From contig NZ_JACHDP010000001.1 in assembly GCF_014201145.1 (NCBI RefSeq), positions 2,170,001-2,234,000 on the forward strand: DNA of 64,000 bases. The letters run 5' to 3'. Positions 17,128 through 24,991 of this stretch are shown here, one piece after another. The DNA comes from Micromonospora parathelypteridis (GTDB lineage Bacteria; Actinomycetota; Actinomycetes; Mycobacteriales; Micromonosporaceae). The stretch's first letter is position 1. Every line of letters starts with the position of its first letter. A program made the translations under genes and the position numbers. The notes beneath the pieces were generated by a model. That model saw only the letters and a list, made by a program, of their open reading frames with translations. It ran no database searches and was not told the origin of the DNA.

Positions 17128-17202
17128 ATGGCGAAGAAGTCCCGCAAGAAGAAGGCCCGTAAGAAGAGCGCCGCGAACCACGGCAAGCGTCCCAACTCCT
17201 GA
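17128..17202 (+). CDS. Ribosomal protein bL37
   Basis: A 24-residue very basic peptide, MAKKSRKKKARKKSAANHGK plus RPNS. The pattern MAK..RKK.RK.S.ANHGKRPN matches bL37, the small large-subunit protein first seen in mycobacterial ribosome structures. It has a strong ribosome site, GAGGAGG, 7 nt before the ATG. It is divergent from the biotinyl-protein gene and is easily missed because of its size. Identification is from memory of the mycobacterial sequence and the conserved C-terminus. Confidence 0.82.
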   Translation: MAKKSRKKKARKKSAANHGKRPNS

Positions 17203-17261
17203 ACGAGTCGGCGGGCCGGCGGCCCGTCACCGATCAGCTTGACCCGGCCGACGCCGGATAC

Positions 17262-17299
17262 ACCGGTGGCCCGGGTCGACATCGACCCGGGCCACCGGT
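17262..17299. terminator. Perfect 18-bp convergent terminator
   Basis: The arms ACCGGTGGCCCGGGTCGA and TCGACCCGGGCCACCGGT are exact reverse complements around CA. The hairpin lies between bL37 (plus) and rsrA (minus) and should end both transcripts. Confidence 0.75.
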
Positions 17300-17325
17300 C
17301 TTGGTCCGTCAGATACGACCGACGC

Positions 17326-17613
17326 TCAGTCGGCCAGCTCGCGGGAATCACTGGTCTCGAAGACCACCAGCTCGGTGAGCTTGACCCGCAGTCGCTCGCG
17401 CAGCTCGTCCGGCGCGGTCTCGTTGCCGCAGCAACGAGCCACCAGCGCCCGCACCTCCTGCTCGAGCCCGTACTCGCGCAGGCAGGGCCCGCACTCGTCC
17501 AGGTGGTGCCGGATCAGCGAGCGCCGCTCGTCGGCGCACTCCAGATCCAGGTAGAGGTAGACCTCCGCGAGCACTTCGCGGCAATCCGTCTCGTGCGGCT
17601 CCCCACAGCTCAC
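17326..17613 (-). CDS. rsrA: Zinc-binding redox anti-sigma factor RsrA/RshA
   Basis: A 95-residue anti-sigma factor of the ZAS family that holds SigR inactive until oxidised thiols form a disulfide and release zinc. Its N-terminus MSCGEPHETDC is the same as Streptomyces RsrA. The zinc site is C11, H37, C41 and C44 (HHLDECGPC), the same residue numbers as RsrA. GTG at 17613 is 6 nt after GGGAGG and starts one base after the sigR stop, so the two proteins are made together. Confidence 0.95.
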   Translation of the reverse strand: MSCGEPHETDCREVLAEVYLYLDLECADERRSLIRHHLDECGPCLREYGLEQEVRALVARCCGNETAPDELRERLRVKLTELVVFETSDSRELAD

Positions 17614-17614
17614 G

Positions 17615-18442
17615 TCACACCTCCCGGCCGGCAGCGGCGGCAGTCGAGCCCTTCGATGAGCGGGCCGCACTGAAGCCCCGCTCCCCGGCGTAGCGCTCGA
17701 GCAGCTTGCGCAGATTACGACGCCCCCGGTGCAGACGCGACATCACGGTGCCGATCGGCGTACCCATGATGTCCGCGACCTCCTTGTACGAGAAACCCTC
17801 GACATCGGTGAGGTAGACGGCCAGGCGGAACTCCTCCGGCAACTGCTGGAGGGCCTCCTTGACGTCGCTGTCCGGCAGCCGGTCGAGTGCCTCGGTCTCG
17901 GCGGAGCGCAGCCCACTCGAGGTGTGCGACTCGGCCTCGGCGAGCTGCCAGTCGGTGATCTCCTCGGTGGGCGCCTGGATCGGCTGGCGCTGCCGCTTGC
18001 GGTAGGAGTTGATGTAGGTGTTGGTCAGGATCCGGTAGAGCCAGGCCTTCAGGTTCGTGCCCTGCTCGAACTGGTGGAAGGCCGCGTACGCCTTCAGGTA
18101 GGTCTCCTGGACCAGGTCCTCGGCATCCGCCGGGTTGCGCGTCATCCGCAGCCCAGCAGCGTAGAGCTGATCGACGAATGGCATCGCGTCCCGCTCGAAT
18201 CGGGCCCTGCGCTCGTCCGTCTTCTCGGTGGTCAACCGCACATCCCCTCGCGTCGGATGCTTCCCCGCCGAGGATACGCGCACGGACCTGCCCGCAGATT
18301 CACTTCCGGCCGGTGTGCCCGTGCTCACCGCACCCACCCCGCCCGGTCCCGCCGTCGCGGGCCAATCCGGGCCATCCAGCAGTTGCTTCAGCTGCCGGGC
18401 GTCCCGTTCGTCCCGTTCCAGACTCCGTGTCTCGGTCGGCAC
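17615..18442 (-). CDS. sigR: Disulfide-stress sigma factor SigR/SigH
   Basis: A 275-residue ECF sigma factor. Region 2 contains [20 protein letters not shown] and region 4 contains [20 protein letters not shown]. It controls thiol-oxidative stress genes such as thioredoxin and mycothiol functions. The GTG at 18442 gives an N-terminal extension of about 65 residues before [19 protein letters not shown]. Streptomyces makes a similar longer, unstable form from its induced promoter, and here a SigR-type promoter lies only 39-65 nt upstream. A second in-frame GTG at 18241 could give the short form, but its GAGGGG is only 2 nt away. Confidence 0.95.
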   Translation of the reverse strand: MPTETRSLERDERDARQLKQLLDGPDWPATAGPGGVGAVSTGTPAGSESAGRSVRVSSAGKHPTRGDVRLTTEKTDERRARFERDAMPFVDQLYAAGLRMTRNPADAEDLVQETYLKAYAAFHQFEQGTNLKAWLYRILTNTYINSYRKRQRQPIQAPTEEITDWQLAEAESHTSSGLRSAETEALDRLPDSDVKEALQQLPEEFRLAVYLTDVEGFSYKEVADIMGTPIGTVMSRLHRGRRNLRKLLERYAGERGFSAARSSKGSTAAAAGREV

Positions 18443-18480
18443 CGTTCACCCCCCTCGCAGAAAAGTCGTCCGGGGGTTGT

Positions 18481-18507
18481 AACGCGAGATGACCACTTTT
18501 GCATTCC
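18481..18507 (-). promoter_or_regulatory. SigR/SigH-type autoregulatory promoter
   Basis: On the minus strand GGAAT (18507-18503) and GTT (18483-18481) are 19 nt apart, matching the SigR/SigH consensus GGAAT-N18/19-GTT. The expected start of transcription is about 30 nt before the sigR GTG at 18442. This gives the positive feedback loop known for SigR and SigH. Confidence 0.8.
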
Positions 18508-18702
18508 GGCCCACCCTCCCGTTCCTGGTCCCGGCCCCGACGGCGGCCGGCGCTGGGACCAGGAAGGGCCTGGGAGGACTGGTATCGCCTGTCCGGTTCG
18601 GGCCGGCGGCACCAACGGATGCAACGACCCGCGCCCGGCACCGGAAACGGTCGTCCGGGCGAGCCGGGGTCGGCCGGCCGCGGCGCGCCGGAGCGCACCG
18701 GA

Positions 18703-19323
18703 TCAGTCGGGCGCGGCCCAGCCCTGGGCGCGCAGCCAGTCTCGTACGAGGGCAGCGGTGCCGCCCGGATCCCGCCGCAGGTCGTGCGTCTCCCCCGGAC
18801 GGGTCAGCACCTGCACGGCCGGCCCCGGTTGCGGCGTCCCGAACGGGTCCCGGTCGCCGTTGACGACCAGCGTCGGCAGGCCGGTGTCCAGTTCGGCGGC
18901 CCGTGAGCGCTCCGGCCGCCCGGGCGGATGCAGCGGGAAGGCCAACGCGACCACGCCCACCGCGCCCACCGCACGGGCCGTCCGGCAGGCCACCCGTGCG
19001 CCACTGGACCGACCACCCACCAGCACCGTCGGCACGTCGGCGTGCCGGTCACGCAGCACGGCGAGCACCGCCGTCCAGGCCTCGTCGAGATGCCCCGCCG
19101 GTGCCGGCGCACGCCGACCGGCGACCCGGTAGGGCTGGGTCACCCGGACCACCGCCAGGCCGGCCGCGACCGACGCGTCCCGGACCGCGAGCAGGTCGGG
19201 GGCGTCGACGCTGCCGCCCGCGCCGTGCCCGAGCACGAGCAGAGCGGTGGCGGGGCGGGCCGGCAGATCGGTGTCGATCCGCGCCGAACCTCGCGGCGTG
19301 GTGATCTCGTCGCTGGGTAGCAC
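18703..19323 (-). CDS. Small alpha/beta hydrolase (KANL3/Tex30-like)
   Basis: A 206-residue hydrolase. The probable catalytic triad is serine in VGGRSSGARV, aspartate in VNGDRDPFG and histidine in RPGETHDLR. The oxyanion block LVLGHGAGG lies near residue 31. This is the compact form found in dienelactone-hydrolase-like or Tex30 proteins; substrate unknown. The GTG at 19323 lacks a Shine-Dalgarno but has CAGAAT at 19330-19335, 6 nt upstream, so it may be leaderless. Confidence 0.8.
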   Translation of the reverse strand: MLPSDEITTPRGSARIDTDLPARPATALLVLGHGAGGSVDAPDLLAVRDASVAAGLAVVRVTQPYRVAGRRAPAPAGHLDEAWTAVLAVLRDRHADVPTVLVGGRSSGARVACRTARAVGAVGVVALAFPLHPPGRPERSRAAELDTGLPTLVVNGDRDPFGTPQPGPAVQVLTRPGETHDLRRDPGGTAALVRDWLRAQGWAAPD

Positions 19324-19375
19324 CGACCCATTCTGCGCCGCCCGGCCAGGCGACGGGTGCGGACCGGCCCTCCGA

Positions 19376-19768
19376 TCAGCTCAGCGGGACCAGGGTGAGC
19401 AGGCGGTCCCGCACCGGCGGGCCGGCGTCGTCGATGGCGTCCGGGTCCGGTTCGACTTCGCCGCGCCAGGCGACAAGCATCGCCCGCCGCTCCCGGGGCG
19501 TGGTGGCACCCCAGACGCCATGGCAGTCACCGACGTCGAGGGCCCAGGCCAGGCAGGACCCCTGCACGTCACAACTGCGGCACAGCGCGACGGCGGCGTC
19601 GGCCGGCTCGTTCGGTGCCGGAAAGAATGTCTCCGGATCGACCGCCTGGCATGTGCCTCTGGTGCGCCACGCGTCGTCCTGTCGCCGATCGCGGACGGCC
19701 CGCAGCAGTCGCGGATCTCGCCGCGCCGCGGCCACCTCGTGCGGCCGAGGCATACGCGCCCGTGTCAT
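19376..19768 (-). CDS. WhiB-family iron-sulfur regulator
   Basis: A 130-residue WhiB protein with four cluster cysteines C40, C63, C66 and C72 and the turn HGVWGATTPRERR at 83-95. The N-terminus carries a basic 38-residue extension, and there is no AT-hook, so it is not WhiB7. ATG at 19768 is 7 nt after GGGGGAGG. It lies in the redox block beside sigR/rsrA. I cannot assign it to a named WhiB subclass from sequence alone. Confidence 0.88.
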   Translation of the reverse strand: MTRARMPRPHEVAAARRDPRLLRAVRDRRQDDAWRTRGTCQAVDPETFFPAPNEPADAAVALCRSCDVQGSCLAWALDVGDCHGVWGATTPRERRAMLVAWRGEVEPDPDAIDDAGPPVRDRLLTLVPLS

Positions 19769-19966
19769 CCACCCACCTCCCCCGTGGGACCGGCAAGATC
19801 TGTGGACGTCGTCCGCCCCGTGCGAATCGACGACCACTACCGGCGCGCTGTGTTCTATCGCACTTCGCAACACCGGGACAAGGGTCTGCCGGGAACATGA
19901 CTGAACAGCCAGGAGACGAATCGAGCGCAACCCTGGCAAATCGGCACCCGACGATGCGCTTCGACC
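19769..19966. other. Intergenic region upstream of the WhiB gene
   Basis: About 200 bases between the second WhiB gene and the end of the SRAP gene, both on the minus strand. I see no gene, palindrome or clear promoter consensus. It probably holds the whiB promoter. Confidence 0.3.
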
Positions 19967-20668
19967 TCAGAACAGAGTCAACTCCTGTGGAGTCACCGCC
20001 GGCACCCGTGCCGTCAGGTGCGGCCCGTCGTTACGCACATCGCCCACCGCCGCCCCCACCGGGCGAATTTCCAACCCGGCGAGCCACTCCGCCGACGGCG
20101 GGGTGAGCAACCGCTCCGGCTCGTCGGTCGGCGCCAGCCACGACGACCAGCGCTCGGGCGGCAGCAGCACCGGCATCCGGTCGTGCACCTCGGCCAGGTC
20201 GCCGAGCGCCGCGGTGGTCAGCACGCTGAAGGTGAGCCGGGTGTCGGCGTCGGACCCCCAGACCGACCAGATGCCGGCCAGGGCGAGCACCGAGCCGTCG
20301 TTGGGGGTCATGTAATAGGCCTGCCGCCCACCGTCGGGCTGGCGGACCCACTCGTACCAGCCGTCGGCCGGGACCAGACAGCGGCGGCGGGAGAACGACC
20401 CGGCGTACGCCCGGCTGGTGGCCACCGTCTCCGCCCGCGCGTTGATCATGCGGGCTGCCCCGGCGGCGGAGCGGGACCAGTGCGGCAGCAGACCCCAGCG
20501 ACCGACGCAGAGACTGCGATGCCCCTCCGGGCTGACCCGGACCAGCGGCACCGGGTCGGTGGGCGCGACGTTGTGATCCGGTCCGAGCAGGCCGTCCGTG
20601 TCGTCGGACGACTCGAACAGCGCGCTCAGCTCGCCGGAGCTCCGGGTCGTCGCGTACCTGCCGCACAT
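19967..20668 (-). CDS. SOS-response-associated peptidase (SRAP/YedK/HMCES)
   Basis: A 233-residue protein that covalently traps abasic sites in single-stranded DNA. The catalytic cysteine is C2 (MCGRYATT). Other active-site residues are N76 in MINARAE, E106 in GWYEW and H162 in EVHDRMPV. Because C2 must be exposed, the ATG at 20668 is certain. There is no ribosome site, and TAGCGT lies 7 nt upstream (20676-20681), so it is likely leaderless. It is divergent from aroA by 103 nt, as Rv3226c is beside aroA in M. tuberculosis. Confidence 0.95.
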   Translation of the reverse strand: MCGRYATTRSSGELSALFESSDDTDGLLGPDHNVAPTDPVPLVRVSPEGHRSLCVGRWGLLPHWSRSAAGAARMINARAETVATSRAYAGSFSRRRCLVPADGWYEWVRQPDGGRQAYYMTPNDGSVLALAGIWSVWGSDADTRLTFSVLTTAALGDLAEVHDRMPVLLPPERWSSWLAPTDEPERLLTPPSAEWLAGLEIRPVGAAVGDVRNDGPHLTARVPAVTPQELTLF

Positions 20669-20771
20669 GAGCCACACGCTAACGCGTCGGGGACCCCGTC
20701 GGCTGTCCCGCCAACCGGGAGTACGACCGCCGGTTTCCGCCGTCCACCGGCCGACACGGCAGAATGTAACC

Positions 20772-22073
20772 GTGGGGAACCTGATCGCGACCCGGCCGCC
20801 GCAGCCGTGGACCGCACCGACCGCATCCGACCCGGTGACGGCGACGCTGCGTCTGCCCGGCTCCAAATCGATGACCGCGCGCGCCCTGGTGCTCAGCGCG
20901 CTGGCCGCCGGCCCGTCGACGCTGGCCGGGCCGCTACGCGCCCGCGACACCGAGCTGATGGCCTCCGGCCTGCGGGCGATGGGCGCACACGTGTCGATCA
21001 GTGACGACGAGCGCTGGCTGGTCCGGCCGCACCCACTGGTCGGCCCCGCGCACGTCGACGTGGGCCTGGCCGGCACCGTGATGCGGTTCGCGCCGCCGGT
21101 GGCCGGGCTGGCCGACGGGCAGGTCACCTTCGACGGCGACCCCCATGCCCGCACCCGACCCCTCGGCCCGCTGGTCGGTGCGCTGCGCTCGCTTGGCGTC
21201 CGGATCGACGTCACCGGCGCGGGCAGCCTGCCGCTGACCGTGTTCGGCACCGGCCGGGTCACCGGGGGTGAGGTGGTGATCGACGCGTCCGCCTCCAGCC
21301 AGCTCGTCTCCGGGTTGCTGCTGGCCGCCCCGCGCTTCGACCGCGGCGTCGTGGTGCGGCACGTCGGCCCGCCGGTGCCGTCCGCGCCGCACCTTCGGAT
21401 GACGGTGCAGATGTTGCGTGCCGCCGGAGCGGCCGTCGACGACAGCACCCCTGACGTGTGGACCGTCGAGCCGGGCCCGCTCACCGGGCGCGGCTGGGAC
21501 ATCGAACCGGACCTCTCCGGCGCGGTGCCGTTCTTCGCCGCCGCCCTGGTCACCGGCGGCGAGGTGACGCTGCAGGGTTGGCCACACAGCAGCGCGCAGC
21601 CGGTCGAGCAACTCCGCTCGTTGCTGCAACGGATGGGCGGCGAGGTCACCCTCTCCACCAGCGGGCTGACCGTCCGGGGCACCGGTGTGGTGCACGGCCT
21701 GACCGCCGACCTCTCCGACGTCAGCGAGCTGACCCCTGCGCTGACCGCACTGGCCATGCTGGCCGACTCTCCGTCGGTCTTCACCGGCATCGGGCACATC
21801 CGTGGCCACGAGACCGACCGGCTGACCGCGCTCGCGCGCGAGTTCACCGCGCTCGGGGCGGACATCACCGAGGCGCCGGACGGGCTGGAGATCCGGCCCC
21901 GGCCGCTGCGCGGCGGGGTGTTCCGCACCTACCAGGATCACCGGATGGCTCACTCCGCCGCGGTGGCCGGGCTCGCCGTTCCCGGCATCGAGGTGGACGA
22001 CGTGGGGTGTACCTCCAAGACCATGCCCGAGTTCCCGGCACTATGGTCAGCGATGGTGACCGGCAAGAGCTGA
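20772..22073 (+). CDS. aroA: 3-phosphoshikimate 1-carboxyvinyltransferase (EPSP synthase)
   Basis: A 433-residue shikimate-pathway enzyme joining shikimate 3-phosphate and phosphoenolpyruvate. The family blocks are present: LPGSKSMTARALVLSALAAG near the N-terminus, GLAGTVMRFAPPVAGLADG, and the C-terminal YQDHRMAHSAAVAGL. The GTG at 20772 leaves 27 residues before LPGSKS. It has no Shine-Dalgarno; CAGAAT at 20760-20765 is 6 nt upstream, so leaderless translation is likely. rsgA follows 19 nt after the stop. Confidence 0.96.
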   Translation: MGNLIATRPPQPWTAPTASDPVTATLRLPGSKSMTARALVLSALAAGPSTLAGPLRARDTELMASGLRAMGAHVSISDDERWLVRPHPLVGPAHVDVGLAGTVMRFAPPVAGLADGQVTFDGDPHARTRPLGPLVGALRSLGVRIDVTGAGSLPLTVFGTGRVTGGEVVIDASASSQLVSGLLLAAPRFDRGVVVRHVGPPVPSAPHLRMTVQMLRAAGAAVDDSTPDVWTVEPGPLTGRGWDIEPDLSGAVPFFAAALVTGGEVTLQGWPHSSAQPVEQLRSLLQRMGGEVTLSTSGLTVRGTGVVHGLTADLSDVSELTPALTALAMLADSPSVFTGIGHIRGHETDRLTALAREFTALGADITEAPDGLEIRPRPLRGGVFRTYQDHRMAHSAAVAGLAVPGIEVDDVGCTSKTMPEFPALWSAMVTGKS

Positions 22074-22092
22074 CGCGAGAAGAGGACAGGTC

Positions 22093-23205
22093 CTGGCGAC
22101 CAAACGGCGGGAGTACGACGAGGACGACGTACGGGTGCGACCCGGGAAGTCGTCGCGCCCGCGTACGCGCACCCGACCTCAGCACGCCGACGCCGTGGAC
22201 GGTTTCGTCATCGCCGTCGACCGGGGGCGCTACCAGTGCGTGCTGGCCGGGGCCGAACGCGGCGTGGTGGGGGCCGAGCTTCCCACGGTCACCGCGATGC
22301 GGGCCCGTGAGCTGGGCCGCAAGTCGGTGGTGGTCGGCGACCGGGTCAGCCTGGTCGGGGATACGTCCGGGGCGGAGGGCGCCCTCGCCCGCATCGTCCG
22401 GATCGCCGAGCGCCGCTCGGTGCTGCGCCGCACCGCCGACGACGACGAGACCACCGCCGAGGGCCGGCTGGAGCGGGTGGTGGTGGCCAACGCCGACCAG
22501 TTGGTGATCGTCAGCGCGCTGGCCGATCCGCCGCCGCGCACCGGGTTCATCGACCGCTGCCTGGTGGCCGCGTACGACGCGGACGTCGAGCCGCTGCTCT
22601 GCCTCACCAAGGCCGACCTGGCCGGCCCGGAGGAGGTGCTGGGCTACTACACCGAGCTGGAGCTGCCGTACGTGCTCAACCGCCCCGACTCCGACCTGGG
22701 CGCACTGCGCGCGCTGCTCGGCGGCCGGGTGTCGGTGCTGGTCGGGCACTCCGGGGTGGGCAAGTCGACCCTGGTCAACCGCCTCGTCCCGGACGCCCTG
22801 CGCGCCGTCGGCGTGGTCAGCGCGATCGGCCGTGGCCGGCACACCTCCACCAGCGCGGTGGCGCTGCGGTTGCCACCGGTGCCCGGGGTCGACACCGATC
22901 CCGGCTGGATCATCGACACTCCCGGGATCCGCAGCTTCGGGCTGGCGCACGTCTCGGCCGACAGCCTCCTGCACGGCTTCCCGGATCTGGTCGAGGGCAC
23001 CGTCGACTGCCCGCCCAACTGCCAGCACACGGCCGACGAGGCCGCCTGCGGGTTGGATGCCTGGGTGGCCGCCGGCAAGGCGGACCCGCGCCGGCTGGCC
23101 TCGTACCGTCGGTTGCTCGCCTCCCGCGCCGGCGAGGGTGACTCGCGCGGCGAGAGCGACCAGCGCGGGCCCGGCGAGGGTGACCGGCGCGGGCCCGACG
23201 AGTGA
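22093..23205 (+). CDS. rsgA: Ribosome small-subunit GTPase RsgA
   Basis: A circularly permuted GTPase that helps mature the 30S subunit. G4 (LCLTKADLAG) precedes G1 (GHSGVGKSTLVNRL) and G3 (DTPGIRSFGL), and the C-terminal zinc motif is CPPNCQH...C. Actinobacterial relatives begin with a YDEDDVRxRPGK-type sequence, and REYDEDDVRVRPGK is encoded here, but upstream of the first ordinary start (GTG 22135). The only plausible in-frame initiator that includes it is CTG at 22093, preceded by AGAGGAC. I therefore extend the gene to CTG (370 residues); with GTG it would be 356. Confidence 0.9.
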   Translation: MATKRREYDEDDVRVRPGKSSRPRTRTRPQHADAVDGFVIAVDRGRYQCVLAGAERGVVGAELPTVTAMRARELGRKSVVVGDRVSLVGDTSGAEGALARIVRIAERRSVLRRTADDDETTAEGRLERVVVANADQLVIVSALADPPPRTGFIDRCLVAAYDADVEPLLCLTKADLAGPEEVLGYYTELELPYVLNRPDSDLGALRALLGGRVSVLVGHSGVGKSTLVNRLVPDALRAVGVVSAIGRGRHTSTSAVALRLPPVPGVDTDPGWIIDTPGIRSFGLAHVSADSLLHGFPDLVEGTVDCPPNCQHTADEAACGLDAWVAAGKADPRRLASYRRLLASRAGEGDSRGESDQRGPGEGDRRGPDE

Positions 23206-23233
23206 GCCGACGGGCGTCGGCTAGGTTGCCGGC

Positions 23234-24052
23234 ATGACCGGGTACGCCGACGACCTCGCCCTCGCCCACCTGCTCGCCGACCGGGCCGACGCCATCGCCA
23301 CAGCCCGGTTCCGCGCGCTCGACCTGCGGGTCGAGGCGAAGCCCGACCTGACCCCGGTCTCGGACGCGGACACCGCCGTGGAGCGGGAGATCCGCGCCCT
23401 GCTGGCCGAGCACCGGCCGAACGACGGGCTGCTCGGCGAGGAGTACGGGACGCGGCCGGCCAGCGACCCGGACGGCCGTCGTTGGATCATCGACCCGATC
23501 GACGGCACCAAGAACTTCGTCCGAGGTGTGCCGGTCTGGGCCACCCTGATCGCGCTCTACGACGGCGACCGGCCGGCGGTCGGCGTGGTGTCCGCGCCGG
23601 CGCTGGGCCGGCGCTGGTGGGCGAGCGCGGGCGCGGGCGCGTACGCCGGGCCGGGCCCTGCCGACGGTGAGCGGATCGGGGTGTCCGCCGTGCAGCGGAT
23701 CGCCGACGCCAGCTTCTGCTACTCGTCGCTGGACGGGTGGGAACGGACCGGCCGGCTCGACGCGATGCTCGACCTGATGCGCGCCAGCTGGCGCAGCCGG
23801 GCGTACGGCGACTTCTACGGTTACATGCTGCTGGCCGAGGGCGCACTGGACGTGATGGTCGAGCCGGAGCTGTCGCTGTGGGACGTGGCGGCGCTGGTGC
23901 CGATCGTCACCGAGGCGGGTGGCACGGTCACGGATCTGTCCGGTCGACCGGCCCCGGCCGGTGCCCCTGGCACCGACAGCAGCCTGGTGGCCACCAACGG
24001 TGTACTGCACACCGACATCCTCATCCGGCTCGATCCTCCAGCCGAGCGCTGA
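23234..24052 (+). CDS. hisN: Histidinol-phosphatase of the inositol monophosphatase family
   Basis: A 272-residue magnesium-dependent phosphatase. The metal ligands are E in LLGEEYGT, and D residues in WIIDPIDGTKNFVRG, with a C-terminal WDVAALVPIVTEAGG. This form corresponds to actinobacterial HisN (Rv3137-like), which completes histidine synthesis; other inositol-phosphatase substrates cannot be excluded. The ATG at 23234 has TAGGTT at 23222-23227 exactly 6 nt upstream and no Shine-Dalgarno, so it looks leaderless. Confidence 0.88.
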   Translation: MTGYADDLALAHLLADRADAIATARFRALDLRVEAKPDLTPVSDADTAVEREIRALLAEHRPNDGLLGEEYGTRPASDPDGRRWIIDPIDGTKNFVRGVPVWATLIALYDGDRPAVGVVSAPALGRRWWASAGAGAYAGPGPADGERIGVSAVQRIADASFCYSSLDGWERTGRLDAMLDLMRASWRSRAYGDFYGYMLLAEGALDVMVEPELSLWDVAALVPIVTEAGGTVTDLSGRPAPAGAPGTDSSLVATNGVLHTDILIRLDPPAER

Positions 24053-24078
24053 CTGCCGGTTACCTCTATCCTCGCCAG

Positions 24079-24966
24079 GTGGTCTCCTCCGGCTGGTGCT
24101 TCCTCGCGGCGATGATCGTCGCGTACGGCGTCGCCAACCTCCTCCAGTCGGTGGCCGCGGCCCGCACCACGGTCCACCACACCTTCGATCCGGGCCTGCT
24201 GCTGCGCCTCGCCGGGCACCGGACGTACCTGGTCGGTCTGAGCTGCCAGATCGGCGGTTTCGTGCTCGCCTTCCTGGCCCGCCGGGACCTGCCGCTGTTC
24301 CTCGTGCAGGCGAGCGTCGCGGCCGGGCTCGGAGTGACCGCCATCCTCGGCGTGCTGGTGCTCAAGTGGCGGCTACCGGTGGCGGAGGTGGTGCTGCTGG
24401 CCCTGCTCTTCGCCGGGATCACCGCGCTGGTGCTGTCCGCCCGGCCGGCGCCGTCGCGGCAGCTCGGCACCGGTGGGGCGATCGCTCTGCTGGTGGCGCT
24501 CGGCGTCATCGCGGTGCTCGGTGTGTTCGCCGTCCGGCTGCGCGGGGCACCGGGTTCGGTGGCCCTCGGCTCGCTGGCCGGGTTGGCGTTCAGCTCGGCG
24601 GCGGTCGCCGCTCGTCCACTGGCGTCCGCGCCGTCCGCCGAGGCGTTCCTCGCCGACCCGCTGTTCTACCTGCTGATTGCCCACTCGATCGTCGGTCAGC
24701 TCCTGCTCGGTCTGGCCATGCAGCGTGGCTCGACGACAGCCGCGGTCGCCGCCATGGACGCCGCCGGGGCGGTGCCGGCCGCGATCGTCGGCCTGCTGCT
24801 GCTCAACGACAAGATCTGGCCGGGGAGGGAATGGCTGGCCGCGGCCGGTTTCCTGGTCACCCTGGCCGCGGTGATCGGGCTGACCCGGTACGCCGAGCCG
24901 CAGCAACAACGCTCGGTGGCGCGCCGCCGCAGCCAGGCAATGGTCGCCGCCGGCCGGCCCGGCTGA
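24079..24966 (+). CDS. DMT/EamA-like integral membrane protein
   Basis: A 295-residue protein with about nine or ten hydrophobic helices in the layout of the drug/metabolite transporter superfamily (two five-helix halves). The second half contains LFYLLIAHSIVGQLLLGLAM and the conserved-looking AAMDAAGAVPAAIVGLLLLN. GTG at 24079 has TATCCT at 24067-24072, 6 nt upstream, suggesting a leaderless message. No substrate can be assigned. It follows hisN by 26 nt but probably has its own promoter. Confidence 0.75.
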   Translation: MVSSGWCFLAAMIVAYGVANLLQSVAAARTTVHHTFDPGLLLRLAGHRTYLVGLSCQIGGFVLAFLARRDLPLFLVQASVAAGLGVTAILGVLVLKWRLPVAEVVLLALLFAGITALVLSARPAPSRQLGTGGAIALLVALGVIAVLGVFAVRLRGAPGSVALGSLAGLAFSSAAVAARPLASAPSAEAFLADPLFYLLIAHSIVGQLLLGLAMQRGSTTAAVAAMDAAGAVPAAIVGLLLLNDKIWPGREWLAAAGFLVTLAAVIGLTRYAEPQQQRSVARRRSQAMVAAGRPG

Positions 24967-24991
24967 CGGTACGGCCGTCCGACAGCCCGCC

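Noticed and set aside
19376..19768. Calling the second WhiB protein a WhiB7 paralogue
   Set aside because: It lacks the AT-hook and the EPWGVWGGEIFERG signature, both of which are present in the protein at 49640.
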